A program made the position numbers and the translations under genes. Below are positions 48,214-57,665 of a stretch of DNA of 64,000 bases, piece after piece. This DNA is from Selenomonadaceae bacterium. GTDB taxonomy: Bacteria; Bacillota; Negativicutes; Selenomonadales; Selenomonadaceae. Where the stretch lies: contig JAFZIV010000007.1 of NCBI GenBank assembly GCA_017554235.1, positions 1 to 64,000 of the forward strand, given 5' to 3'. Below the pieces are notes generated by a model. It had not been told where the DNA came from. It worked only from the letters and a program-made list of their open reading frames with translations, and ran no database searches. Position 1 is the first letter of the stretch. Each line of letters starts with the position of its first letter.

Positions 48214-48873
48214 ATGTTTAGAAAATCTTTTGACGTAATGGCGGCGATATTCTTAACATTATCTGTTGCAGGTTGTACTGCTTATTCTGACATTAGCGCG
48301 GATAAATCTGTTTTGCCTTACGTAGAAATGTTTGCAACGGGAAGGTCGGCACATATTGCTGACGCGGGAATTTCCAAGCAGACTGAACAAGAAATTTACG
48401 ACGATATTCATCAAAAACTTATGGAGCGATTCAGCAGTTATCCTTTGAATAAACAGACGCTTGAAAAAGTTGTCGATGACTATTTGAAATATCTGCAGGA
48501 AGTCACGAAGGTTACAACGACGTTGAAAAAAGATGATTCAAAAGAACCGATTGTCGAAGTTAAAGCTACAGTAATTGATGAAAGCGGCTTTGATGATTTA
48601 AGTCAATATGAAAATCTTGACGGATTTTCGGAACTTCTTGCAAGAGTTCAAACGGCAAAAGATAGCGGCGTTACGTTGGAACAGTTGAAGGCGGACGAAG
48701 AATTTCAGAAATTCGCGGCAAATTGTATCGACAAAATGTTGAGGTCAATGCCCGTGAATGAGCGTACATTGGAAGTAATTTGTACACGACTTCAAGGCGA
48801 AGATGCAAAAATGTATTGGGGACCTGCGGATATTGAAACGCTTGTAAAATTTTCGCAGGGACAAAAAATTTAG
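48214..48873 (+). CDS. Lipoprotein, paralog 1 of 7, between atpG and atpD
   Basis: 219 aa from ATG 48214 (TTG 48199 abuts atpG and lacks a ribosome site). Lipobox LSVAGC. The mature part has the family layout: DKSVLPYVEMFA, a helical segment, TTLKKDDSKEPIVEVKA in the centre, and a C-terminal VICTRLQGEDAKMYWGPAD. This is the most diverged copy of the array. I do not recognise a named domain; the family would be exported and anchored by lipid. Confidence 0.85.
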   Translation: MFRKSFDVMAAIFLTLSVAGCTAYSDISADKSVLPYVEMFATGRSAHIADAGISKQTEQEIYDDIHQKLMERFSSYPLNKQTLEKVVDDYLKYLQEVTKVTTTLKKDDSKEPIVEVKATVIDESGFDDLSQYENLDGFSELLARVQTAKDSGVTLEQLKADEEFQKFAANCIDKMLRSMPVNERTLEVICTRLQGEDAKMYWGPADIETLVKFSQGQKI

Positions 48874-48903
48874 TGAATCAAAAAATTTGAGAGGGTTAAA
48901 GCT

Positions 48904-49593
48904 ATGTTTAAAAAATCTTTTATAGCGATGTTGGCAGTATTCTTGGTACTGTTTGCGGCAGGTTGCGGCAATAAGGGTAACAATGCCAATACAAATAAAC
49001 CGGCTGCCGATAAACCGGAATACAGTGCAGATAAAGCAATTTTGGGCTACGCTGAACTTTACGCGTTCGGTTTTACTGAACACCTTAAAGAAACCGGCTT
49101 GACGCAAGCTGATCAAGATAAGTACAGCGAAAAAGTACTTAAGCCATTAGTTGAAGCTTTTGCGGAATTTCCTTTGAGTAATGACAACGCTGCAACAATG
49201 CTCGGAGAATATGTCAGCTTAGCGGAAGCGGCTATGCGTATAAAAACCGAAATCGTAAAAGACGATCCTGAAAATCCCGTCGTAAAACTTAGCGCACGCA
49301 ACATTAATCAACAAGCCGCATCGGAAATGGTTTCCAGCAACGAGAGTTTAATCGCCTTAGGGCAAATGATAGGTACTTGGCAGGCTCAAGGTTATTCAGT
49401 GGACGATATGAAAGCTAATGCAGATTTCCAAAAAGCAGCTATGGAATATTTGATCAATTTTATTAAAGAGATTCCGATAAATAAAGAATCCAGCATTGAA
49501 ATTACTTGTCAGAAAAGAAAAGGCGAAGACGGCAAATTATATTGGGAGCCTAAAAGCACCACAGAGCTTGAAGAGTTTGTAAAAATTCAATAA
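48904..49593 (+). CDS. Lipoprotein, paralog 2 of 7
   Basis: 229 aa. Signal plus lipobox LFAAGC, then an Asn/Lys-rich spacer. Family blocks: DKAILGYAELYAFGFTEHLK, KDDPENPVVKLSA and ITCQKRKGEDGKLYWEP. Ribosome site GAGAGGG. About 30 bases after the previous paralog. Confidence 0.88.
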   Translation: MFKKSFIAMLAVFLVLFAAGCGNKGNNANTNKPAADKPEYSADKAILGYAELYAFGFTEHLKETGLTQADQDKYSEKVLKPLVEAFAEFPLSNDNAATMLGEYVSLAEAAMRIKTEIVKDDPENPVVKLSARNINQQAASEMVSSNESLIALGQMIGTWQAQGYSVDDMKANADFQKAAMEYLINFIKEIPINKESSIEITCQKRKGEDGKLYWEPKSTTELEEFVKIQ

Positions 49594-49614
49594 GGTTTGA
49601 AGGGTTGAAGAATT

Positions 49615-50295
49615 ATGTTTAAAAAGTCTTTTATGGCTATGATGGCACTGTTTTTAGTGCTTTTCACAGCAGGTTGCGGCGGCGGTAAAGATGATTCAAA
49701 ATCTGCTGCCGATAAACCGGAATACAGCGCGGATAAAGCTGTTTTGGGCTATGCCGAAATGTATGCCTTCGGGGCTACTGATCACTTGAAGGAAACCGGA
49801 TTGACTGAATCAGACGTGAAAGCAGTCAAAGAAAAAATTATTGGTGATTTGATACAAAGTTTTTCACAATTTCCTTTGAGTGATGACAACGTTGTGGAAA
49901 TGATCGGCGTTTACGCCGGAAAACTTTTTACAGAAATGGACATTAAAGCTACTTTGAAAAAAGATGATCCCGAAAATCCCGTCGTAACACTTTCTGTGTG
50001 TACTCTCAATAATGAAGGTGCGACGAAAGAAGCAACTACTAACGAAGATATTATTGCACTTGGTACTGCACTTGGACAATTGCAGGCGGAAGGCATTACT
50101 GTAGATCAACTTAAAGAAAATGCAGATTTTCAAAAAGCAGTTATGGAATGTATAAGCAATTTCATTGACAAACTTCCGTTTAATGCTGAAACCAGTATGG
50201 ATGTTCCCTGCGTAAAATTAAAAGGTTCAGACGGCAAACTTTACTGGGCACCGAAAGATCCCGCTGCTGTTGCTCAATTTGTACAGCCTCAATAA
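49615..50295 (+). CDS. Lipoprotein, paralog 3 of 7
   Basis: 226 aa, lipobox LFTAGC followed by GGG. The first 25 codons are almost identical in DNA to the next paralog (50330), with only about one difference over 75 bases, whereas the rest diverges; this points to recent gene conversion. Blocks: DKAVLGYAEMYAFGATDHLK, LKKDDPENPVVTLSV, VPCVKLKGSDGKLYWAPKD. Confidence 0.88.
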   Translation: MFKKSFMAMMALFLVLFTAGCGGGKDDSKSAADKPEYSADKAVLGYAEMYAFGATDHLKETGLTESDVKAVKEKIIGDLIQSFSQFPLSDDNVVEMIGVYAGKLFTEMDIKATLKKDDPENPVVTLSVCTLNNEGATKEATTNEDIIALGTALGQLQAEGITVDQLKENADFQKAVMECISNFIDKLPFNAETSMDVPCVKLKGSDGKLYWAPKDPAAVAQFVQPQ

Positions 50296-50329
50296 TTTTG
50301 GAATATTAAAAACTGGAGAGGATTAGAAT

Positions 50330-51016
50330 ATGTTTAAAAAATCTTTTATGGCTATGATGGCACTGTTTTTAGTGCTTTTCACAGCAGGTTGCGGCGGCGG
50401 TAAAGAGACTCCTAAAGCGGCTGATGATAAGCCCGCAGTTTCCGCCGATAAATCCGTTTTGGCTTACACTGAAATGTATGCGAAAAATGACACAAGTGCT
50501 ATCGTCGCAAGCGGATTGATGACAGCTGACAGCGCAAAGTTCATCTCTGATTTGATTACTGACAACATTCGTGCGCAGTTTAAAGAATATCCGTTAGATG
50601 ACGCCAATGTCGAAAAAATAACCAAAAAATATTTTGAATACGTGAATAAAATTACAAAAATTTCTACCAAGTTGAAAAAAGACGATCCTGAACACCCCGT
50701 AGTAGAAGTTACGGCAACAACGATTAATGGTAAAGTACCTGCAGAAGAATTAGCTAAGAATGAAGGAATGGCTGAAGCTATGGCAATAGTTCAAGAAGCT
50801 GTAGCACAAGGTCTTAACAATGACCAGATGAAAGGAGATAAAAATTTCCAAGATCGTATAGTTGTAGCCATTGAAAAATTTGTTACAACAATGCCGACTA
50901 TAGAACATAGCATGGACATAACTTGCAAAATTGATAAAGGTGAAGACGGCAAAAATCACTGGGTACCGGACGAGAATGATTTGACAGTACTTGCACAATT
51001 TGCACAGGGTCAATAA
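50330..51016 (+). CDS. Lipoprotein, paralog 4 of 7
   Basis: 228 aa, lipobox LFTAGC. Shares its signal region with paralog 3. Blocks: DKSVLAYTEMYAKNDTSAI, LKKDDPEHPVVEVTA, ITCKIDKGEDGKNHWVPDE. The usual YWAP is replaced by HWVP. Ribosome site GGAGAGG. A 143-base gap follows with no ORF. Confidence 0.88.
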   Translation: MFKKSFMAMMALFLVLFTAGCGGGKETPKAADDKPAVSADKSVLAYTEMYAKNDTSAIVASGLMTADSAKFISDLITDNIRAQFKEYPLDDANVEKITKKYFEYVNKITKISTKLKKDDPEHPVVEVTATTINGKVPAEELAKNEGMAEAMAIVQEAVAQGLNNDQMKGDKNFQDRIVVAIEKFVTTMPTIEHSMDITCKIDKGEDGKNHWVPDENDLTVLAQFAQGQ

Positions 51017-51159
51017 AAGTTTAAGGGATAAGTGGTCAGTGAAAAAAATTCTTCCCTAATCCCTAAAATTATTTTTAAGTTGGTCTTAATATTTTTGATT
51101 AATCTGCGTATAAAGGAGTGAAAGAAAAAAAAACAAAAAGAAAGGTAAGGTGAACGGTT

Positions 51160-51843
51160 ATGTTCAAAGGTATTAAAAAGTTTTTCGCGGTGGTAGCATT
51201 ATCATCAACGATGTTATTTTCAGGGTTAAGTCAATGTGGTGCAGCGGAGGTAATTGCAGTGGGTAATCCAAGTTACAGTGCAGATCAATCAATTCTGGCT
51301 TATGCTGAAATGTACGCCTTCAACTCTGATAAACACTTAAAAGAGGCAGGATTAACTGTAAAAGATTTATCCGGCAATCAGATTATTTTAGATGAAGTTA
51401 AAGATTTTTCAAAGATGCCCTTTTCTGACGCCAGTCTTTCTAAAGTGAAAGCAAGTTTAGAAAATAAATTTGAACAACTGATGAACATTAAAGTAACGTT
51501 GAAAAAAGATGATCCGGAACACCCCGTAGTTACACTTACTGCAAACGTTATGGATAAAAAATCTGTTGATGAGCAGTTAGAAAAACAAGATGGTTTAGAA
51601 GCTATCATTTTGATGACGGTTGGCGCAGAGCTTGGAGAGGAAAAAACTCCTGAACAAGTAAAAGCTGATTCTGAAATTCAACAAGCTTTCTTGGAAGCAA
51701 GTAATAGTGCGATTAATGCTTTGACTGCAGGGTCAAGCAAGAGCATAGATATTACTTGCAAGAAAGTTACAGGCGCAGACGGAAAAACCTATTGGGCACC
51801 CGAAGACCCTGCCGCTGTTATGAATTTTCTTCAGGGTAAATAA
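51160..51843 (+). CDS. Exported protein, paralog 5 of 7
   Basis: 227 aa. Signal peptide is present, but the lipobox is poor (LSQC, Gln before Cys), so it may be cut after CGA-A and released rather than lipidated. Blocks: DQSILAYAEMYAFNSDKHLK, LKKDDPEHPVVTLTA, ITCKKVTGADGKTYWAPED. The second half is close in DNA to paralog 6. Confidence 0.86.
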   Translation: MFKGIKKFFAVVALSSTMLFSGLSQCGAAEVIAVGNPSYSADQSILAYAEMYAFNSDKHLKEAGLTVKDLSGNQIILDEVKDFSKMPFSDASLSKVKASLENKFEQLMNIKVTLKKDDPEHPVVTLTANVMDKKSVDEQLEKQDGLEAIILMTVGAELGEEKTPEQVKADSEIQQAFLEASNSAINALTAGSSKSIDITCKKVTGADGKTYWAPEDPAAVMNFLQGK

Positions 51844-51881
51844 TAATTTAAGACGATAACAGTAATGGCGAGGCGAAAAGT

Positions 51882-52562
51882 ATGTTGAAGAGATATTTTG
51901 TAGCGATTGTAGCAGTATTTTTGGTACTTTTCGCTACAGGCTGCGGAGGCGGCGGACAAAAAGCTGATGCCGATAATCCGCAAGCAAGTGCAGATAAAGC
52001 CGTATTGGCTTACGCTGAACTGTATGGATTCGACAAGTCAACACATTTGCAGGATGCAGGTTTAACGCAAAAGGATGCAGATTCATTTAACAATCAGATT
52101 ATCCTTGATGAAGTTAATGATTATTTCGCAAAGTTGCCTTTTTCAGATGACAGTCTTGCCAAATTGAAAGTCAGCTTTGAAAATAAGTTTGAACAGTTAC
52201 TGGACATTAAGGCAACGTTGAAAAAAGATGATCCAGAACATCCCGTTGTGACACTTACTGCAAACGTTATGGACGAAAAATCAGTTGATGAGCAGTTAGA
52301 AAAACAAGACGGTTTGAAAGCGATAATTTTGATTGTCGCCGGTGAAGAGCTTGGAGAGGAAAAAACTCCCGAACAATTAAAAGCTGATAGCGAAATTCAA
52401 CAGGCTTTCTTGGAAACAAGTAACAATGTAATTAATGCTTTGACTGCAGGAACTCCTAAGAGCATAGACATTACTTGCAAAAAGGTAAAGGGCGCGGACG
52501 GTAAAACCTACTGGGCTCCTGAAGACCCTGCCGCTGTTATGAATTTTATTCAAGGTAAATAA
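51882..52562 (+). CDS. Lipoprotein, paralog 6 of 7
   Basis: 226 aa, lipobox LFATGC followed by GGGG. From about residue 70 to the end it is near-identical to paralog 5 (DEQLEKQDGLKAIIL; KSIDITCKKVKGADGKTYW), marking a recent duplication or conversion. N-terminal thirds differ. Confidence 0.88.
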   Translation: MLKRYFVAIVAVFLVLFATGCGGGGQKADADNPQASADKAVLAYAELYGFDKSTHLQDAGLTQKDADSFNNQIILDEVNDYFAKLPFSDDSLAKLKVSFENKFEQLLDIKATLKKDDPEHPVVTLTANVMDEKSVDEQLEKQDGLKAIILIVAGEELGEEKTPEQLKADSEIQQAFLETSNNVINALTAGTPKSIDITCKKVKGADGKTYWAPEDPAAVMNFIQGK

Positions 52563-52615
52563 TTGTGTCGAACAATAAAAAACTTACTAAAGGACTTGCG
52601 AATACCTAAGGCTTT

Positions 52616-52641
52616 TCCTCCACCACTTAAAATGGTGGGGG
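52616..52641. repeat. Strong hairpin resembling an IS200/IS605 end
   Basis: Ten-bp stem TCCTCCACCA/TGGTGGGGGA (one T-G pair) with loop CTTAAAA, between paralogs 6 and 7. There is no T-run. Such isolated GC-rich hairpins occur at ends of IS200/IS605 elements and their small derivatives; no transposase is present here. Confidence 0.5.
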
Positions 52642-52687
52642 AATATTGCCGTGTTTTGAGTAAAAAATTTTTTGGAGGTTGAAAAGA

Positions 52688-53383
52688 ATGTTTAAAAAAT
52701 GTTTTGCAGCTATTATGACGTTGGCGTTGTTACTTTTTACAACAAGCGTAACCGGTGAATGCTACGGAACGCGTGGAGCGAATGAACCCCTTTATAACGC
52801 AGACAAAGCAGTTTTGGCTTATGCGGAAGCTTACGCTTACGGTTCAACAGTTTACGCAAATGAGGCTGGATTGGCACAAAGTGATATTTATGAAGTGCGT
52901 AATGTACTCGTCAGGAATTTCAAAGACAATTTCAAAGACTTTTGCTTGAGCGATGCGACTCTTAACAAAATCACTGATGTTTACTTTAACAAGCTTAGAA
53001 ATTCGATGGACATTTCAACAAAATTGAAGGTCGGCGACGCAGATCATCCCGTTATCACACTTAAAGCTAAAATTCTTGATGACGCAAGTTTTGAATATCA
53101 AGCAGTTAATGATAAAAATTTGCAGGCTCTCGTATTCGCTAATGCCGGATTAAAAGAGAAAGGTAAAACATGTGCGGATTTGAAAGTTGATCCTACATAT
53201 CAAGCGGCAGCCGTAGAAGCTATTACCAATTTCATCAATGGATTGGATTTCGGTTCAACGAAGATTATGGACGTTACTTGTGAAAAAGTTATGGGCGCAG
53301 ATGGCAAAGTTTACTGGGCACCTCAAGATCCCGCCTCTGTTTTGAGATTTATCCAAGCTGATTATCCGATGACTGGCAGATAA
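52688..53383 (+). CDS. Exported protein, paralog 7 of 7
   Basis: 231 aa from ATG 52688 (GGAGGTTGAAAAGA upstream). Signal peptide without a good lipobox (VTGEC, Glu before Cys), so possibly not lipidated. Family blocks remain: DKAVLAYAEAYAYGSTVYAN, LKVGDADHPVITLKA (KKDDP lost) and VTCEKVMGADGKVYWAPQD. Next to last feature before the terminator-like hairpin and atpD. Confidence 0.86.
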   Translation: MFKKCFAAIMTLALLLFTTSVTGECYGTRGANEPLYNADKAVLAYAEAYAYGSTVYANEAGLAQSDIYEVRNVLVRNFKDNFKDFCLSDATLNKITDVYFNKLRNSMDISTKLKVGDADHPVITLKAKILDDASFEYQAVNDKNLQALVFANAGLKEKGKTCADLKVDPTYQAAAVEAITNFINGLDFGSTKIMDVTCEKVMGADGKVYWAPQDPASVLRFIQADYPMTGR

Positions 53384-53418
53384 TTTTAAGTTGCTAATTG
53401 TTAGTTTATAAAAAATTG

Positions 53419-53462
53419 ACCTAAAAGTTTATGGTTTAGTGCTTTAAGCTTTTAGGTTTTTG
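53419..53462 (+). terminator. Terminator-like hairpin between the lipoprotein array and atpD
   Basis: ACCTAAAAG (53419-53427) pairs perfectly with CTTTTAGGT (53449-53457), followed by TTTTTGG. It lies 26 bases before the atpD start. If active, it would reduce atpD-atpC expression from the main operon promoter. Confidence 0.6.
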
Positions 53463-53481
53463 GTACACTTAAAGGAGTTGA

Positions 53482-54897
<1,416 letters not shown>

Positions 54898-54900
54898 TCT

Positions 54901-55323
54901 ATGGCGACGATTAAGCTGGAACTTGTAACTCCTGAAGGCGGCAAAGTTTTTGGTCACGATATTGATATGCTAATTGTCCGTTCAACTGCGGGTGAATTGG
55001 GAATTTTGCCGAAACACGCAAGACTTTTAACGGAGCTTATTCCGCACGCTATGCGCGTAAAATTTGACGGCGCAGAACATTTAGTAGCAATTAGCGGCGG
55101 CTTTATGGAAGTCACGCCTGATAAAATTACTATCTTAGCTGATTCCGCAGAATTGCCCGACAAGATTGACGTGGAGCGTGCTAAAGCGGCTTACAAACGC
55201 GCAGAAGACAGAATAACCGCCTACAAAAGCTCCCCGAAGGATTCGGAGATTGATATTAGACGAGCAGAGGCGGCACTTGCCCGCGCTAAGGCAAGATTGT
55301 TGGTTAAAAACATTTCGTTTTGA
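54901..55323 (+). CDS. atpC: ATP synthase F1 subunit epsilon
   Basis: 140 aa. N-terminal beta-sandwich (ELVTPEGGKVFGHDIDMLIV; GELGILPKHARLLTELIP) and C-terminal two-helix inhibitory arm rich in Ala/Arg. ATG 3 bases after the atpD stop. Last gene of the operon. Confidence 0.96.
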   Translation: MATIKLELVTPEGGKVFGHDIDMLIVRSTAGELGILPKHARLLTELIPHAMRVKFDGAEHLVAISGGFMEVTPDKITILADSAELPDKIDVERAKAAYKRAEDRITAYKSSPKDSEIDIRRAEAALARAKARLLVKNISF

Positions 55324-55338
55324 TTAAATAAAAATTTT

Positions 55339-55372
55339 GTCCGTCAGGCAAAATGTTTGGCGGACTTTTTTA
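55339..55372 (+). terminator. Terminator of the ATP synthase operon
   Basis: GTCCG...CGGAC stem extended by CAAA/TTTG with a small bulge, then TTTTTTATTT. Confidence 0.85.
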
Positions 55373-55438
55373 TTTGAAGGAAAAAATTTTATCAAAGTTT
55401 GTACGTTATGATTGATTTTTAGAATTTATATAAAAAAT

Positions 55439-55468
55439 TTGACAATAGGGGGGGGTAGTATGTATAAT
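55439..55468 (+). promoter_or_regulatory. Promoter with a G8 tract in its spacer, likely phase-variable
   Basis: Perfect TTGACA (55439-55444) and perfect TATAAT (55463-55468) are separated by 18 bases, eight of which (55448-55455) are a G homopolymer. Loss of one G would give the optimal 17-base spacer. An alternative reading is that the G-run acts as the ribosome site of a 26-codon frame starting at 55460. Confidence 0.7.
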
Positions 55469-55569
55469 AGTTATGGTGCTATCTTGAAACCAAGTCATAA
55501 TTCAAACATATGTTTAGACTACATTCATTTTTGTTTGTAGTAATTTTTTTGGAAGAAGGGTATTTTTTT

Positions 55570-55734
55570 GTGGAATTTTTACTGATTAAATTTTTTATGA
55601 ATATTATTTTGGCTATATTTGTTATATATTGTTTTATAAAATTATTTTCCTATTTAAATTATCGTAAGAATGATTACAAATCTGAAAAAGAACTTCGCGA
55701 TACATTACGAAAAAAATTTAAAAACTACAAATAA
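55570..55734 (+). CDS. Small membrane protein (54 aa)
   Basis: GTG at 55570 with AAGAAGGG 9 bases upstream is the preferred start; an ATG 20 codons earlier (55510) in the same frame has no ribosome site. One long hydrophobic helix (about 2-28, FLLIKFFMNIILAIFVIYCF), then a basic tail (RKNDYKSEKELRDTLRKKFK). No family recognised. Expressed, if at all, from the promoter with the G8 spacer about 100 bases upstream. Confidence 0.55.
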   Translation: MEFLLIKFFMNIILAIFVIYCFIKLFSYLNYRKNDYKSEKELRDTLRKKFKNYK

Positions 55735-55743
55735 TTAAAAAAA

Positions 55744-55778
55744 ACTCTCGATAGATTTTTATATTGGGAGTTTTTTTA
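55744..55778 (+). terminator. Terminator after the small membrane protein
   Basis: ACTCTC/GGGAGT (one T-G pair) with a 16-base loop, then T7. Confidence 0.65.
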
Positions 55779-55811
55779 TTGGAAAAATTTTATTTTAAAT
55801 TTTAACAAGAA

Positions 55812-55848
55812 AATCTCTTCGTAAATTCGGAGGGATTTTTTAGTTTAA
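55812..55848 (+). terminator. Second terminator hairpin in series
   Basis: AATCTCTTCG/CGGAGGGATT stem (10 bp, two G-T pairs), loop TAAATT, then TTTT. Confidence 0.65.
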
Positions 55849-55867
55849 TCTGCGCGGCTAAAAAATT

Positions 55868-55900
55868 AACCGTCCCCAAAAATCTTGAAGACGGTTTTTT
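55868..55900 (+). terminator. Third terminator hairpin in series
   Basis: AACCGTC/GACGGTT stem (7 bp) with a 15-base loop, then TTTT. It is not attached to any visible plus-strand gene; A-rich left flank also lets it serve the minus-strand pyrophosphatase gene. Confidence 0.6.
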
Positions 55901-55947
55901 AGTGCCTTGAATCAGGGAATTACTCTTCCCTAATCCATAGTCCCTAA

Positions 55948-57603
55948 TCATTGCGGTTTAATTCTTTTTACAGCTTCGGAAAGCGGCGGGATAATTTGTT
56001 TCTTGCGACTCATAACACCCGGTAAATAAACGTGCGTACCGCTTGCATCTTTCTTGAAAGCCTCACCAATCAGTGTGCGCGGAGAACCTGCATAAAGCAA
56101 ATAAGTTGCCTCTTCAAGAATATCAGTAACCATGAGCAGGTGCATATCAAAGCCTTCACGGTCGCAATTATCTTTCATCTCCGCGATAAGTTTATCTTCA
56201 ATGTCCAAAACTTCTTTGGGATCCATAACGGAAATTTGGCTTACGATAATTCTGTAATCGCCAATCTTAAATTCTTTCATATCGTTTTTGGCAATTTCAG
56301 TAGGAGATTTTCCGCCGATACCTGCACCTGCGCGGAGCATTGCAAGTCCGTATTCTTTAAGGTCAACGCCCGCAATCTCGGCAAGTTTTTCGGCAGTCTT
56401 TTTATCTTTCGGCGTGCAAGTCGGAGACTTAAACAAAACTGTATCAGAAAGAATTGCTGAAAGAAGAAGTCCTGCGATTGACGGAGGAATTTCAACATCA
56501 TTTTCCCAATGCATATTTGCTACGATAGTACAAGTGCAACCGACGGGTTCTTGATGAATGTAAATCGGATCGGAAGTTTGAACGCCGCCTAATCTGTGGT
56601 GGTCGATAATCTCAACAATTTTTGCGTCCTCAATGCCTTCAATCGCCTGTCCGCGTTCGTTGTGGTCGACAAGGATAACTTTTTCATGCTCGGGCATCAT
56701 AATTTCATCTGCACTTACAATTCCTACAAGCTTGCCGTTTTCTACAACAGGATAACTGCGGAATCTGTATTCGTCCATAATGCCCTTAATGTCGCTAAGT
56801 AAATCCATAGGACGGAAACATACCGGCTCGGAGTGCATAATACGGCGGACGGGAACGCACTGATTTAAAAGACGCCCGACAATGTAAGTGTCATACGGTG
56901 ATACCAAAACAAAAGTCTTAAGCTGTTCAGCGCGCTCAATAATTTCAGGCGCGATTCTACAACCGCCCGTAACAATTAAACAGGAAATTCCCGTATCCAA
57001 AATTTTGTTCAAAGTATTAACACTACGGTCGCCGACAAGTACAATATCTTTCGGCTGTAACATTGCAACCGTTGTTTCGACACTGCCTGCGGAAATGGCA
57101 ACTGAACCTTCGATAAATTCATTTTCATCGCCTGCAACCAAAACTTTTGATTCGGTCGCTTGAATAATGTCGCGATAACGAACGCCCATTTCAGCAAGAT
57201 TTTGCAAGCCCAATTCCAAGAAGTAACGCTTAGCTAAGTCGCTTACAGAAACGATACCTACCAATTCGCCTTTGCTGTCTGTGACGGGGACGGATTGAAC
57301 TTCATTTCTGCGCATAACTTCGCCGAGATGTTTCAAAGTGTCGTGCTGTTTGATGACGGTCTTGCATTCAAGCGCAACGTCTTTAACACGCGGATACAAG
57401 TCAGTCAACAAAAGCGGTTGATCGACTTTGAAATATTCCAGCGCGTATTTTGTTTCATTGTTAATTTTACCGCAACGCGCCGCAACTGCATTAACGCCCA
57501 TTGCCTGTTTCAAGTGCGCGTAGCTTATCGCCGAACAAATTGAGTCCGTGTCAGGATTTCTGTGACCGACAACATAAATCGGTTTTGTGCCGCTACCCTT
57601 CAT
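55948..57603 (-). CDS. ppaC: Manganese-dependent inorganic pyrophosphatase with regulatory CBS/DRTGG domains
   Basis: 551 aa, family II pyrophosphatase (hydrolyses PPi in the cytoplasm). N-terminal DHH part begins VVGHRNPDTDSICSAISYAH. A regulatory insert of about 240 residues follows: CBS (HLGEVMRRNEVQSVPVTDS), a DRTGG-type domain, and a second CBS. The DHH motif is IIDHHRLGG, and the DHHA2 domain closes the protein. CBS-PPases of this layout are adenine-nucleotide-regulated in clostridia (family knowledge). Strong ribosome site GAGGGAGG. Confidence 0.95.
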   Translation of the reverse strand: MKGSGTKPIYVVGHRNPDTDSICSAISYAHLKQAMGVNAVAARCGKINNETKYALEYFKVDQPLLLTDLYPRVKDVALECKTVIKQHDTLKHLGEVMRRNEVQSVPVTDSKGELVGIVSVSDLAKRYFLELGLQNLAEMGVRYRDIIQATESKVLVAGDENEFIEGSVAISAGSVETTVAMLQPKDIVLVGDRSVNTLNKILDTGISCLIVTGGCRIAPEIIERAEQLKTFVLVSPYDTYIVGRLLNQCVPVRRIMHSEPVCFRPMDLLSDIKGIMDEYRFRSYPVVENGKLVGIVSADEIMMPEHEKVILVDHNERGQAIEGIEDAKIVEIIDHHRLGGVQTSDPIYIHQEPVGCTCTIVANMHWENDVEIPPSIAGLLLSAILSDTVLFKSPTCTPKDKKTAEKLAEIAGVDLKEYGLAMLRAGAGIGGKSPTEIAKNDMKEFKIGDYRIIVSQISVMDPKEVLDIEDKLIAEMKDNCDREGFDMHLLMVTDILEEATYLLYAGSPRTLIGEAFKKDASGTHVYLPGVMSRKKQIIPPLSEAVKRIKPQ

Positions 57604-57665
57604 TAAAGTGCCTCCCTCTTGATAAAAAAAATTTTACGTCCAAAGACGAATTTTATAATTAGGTT

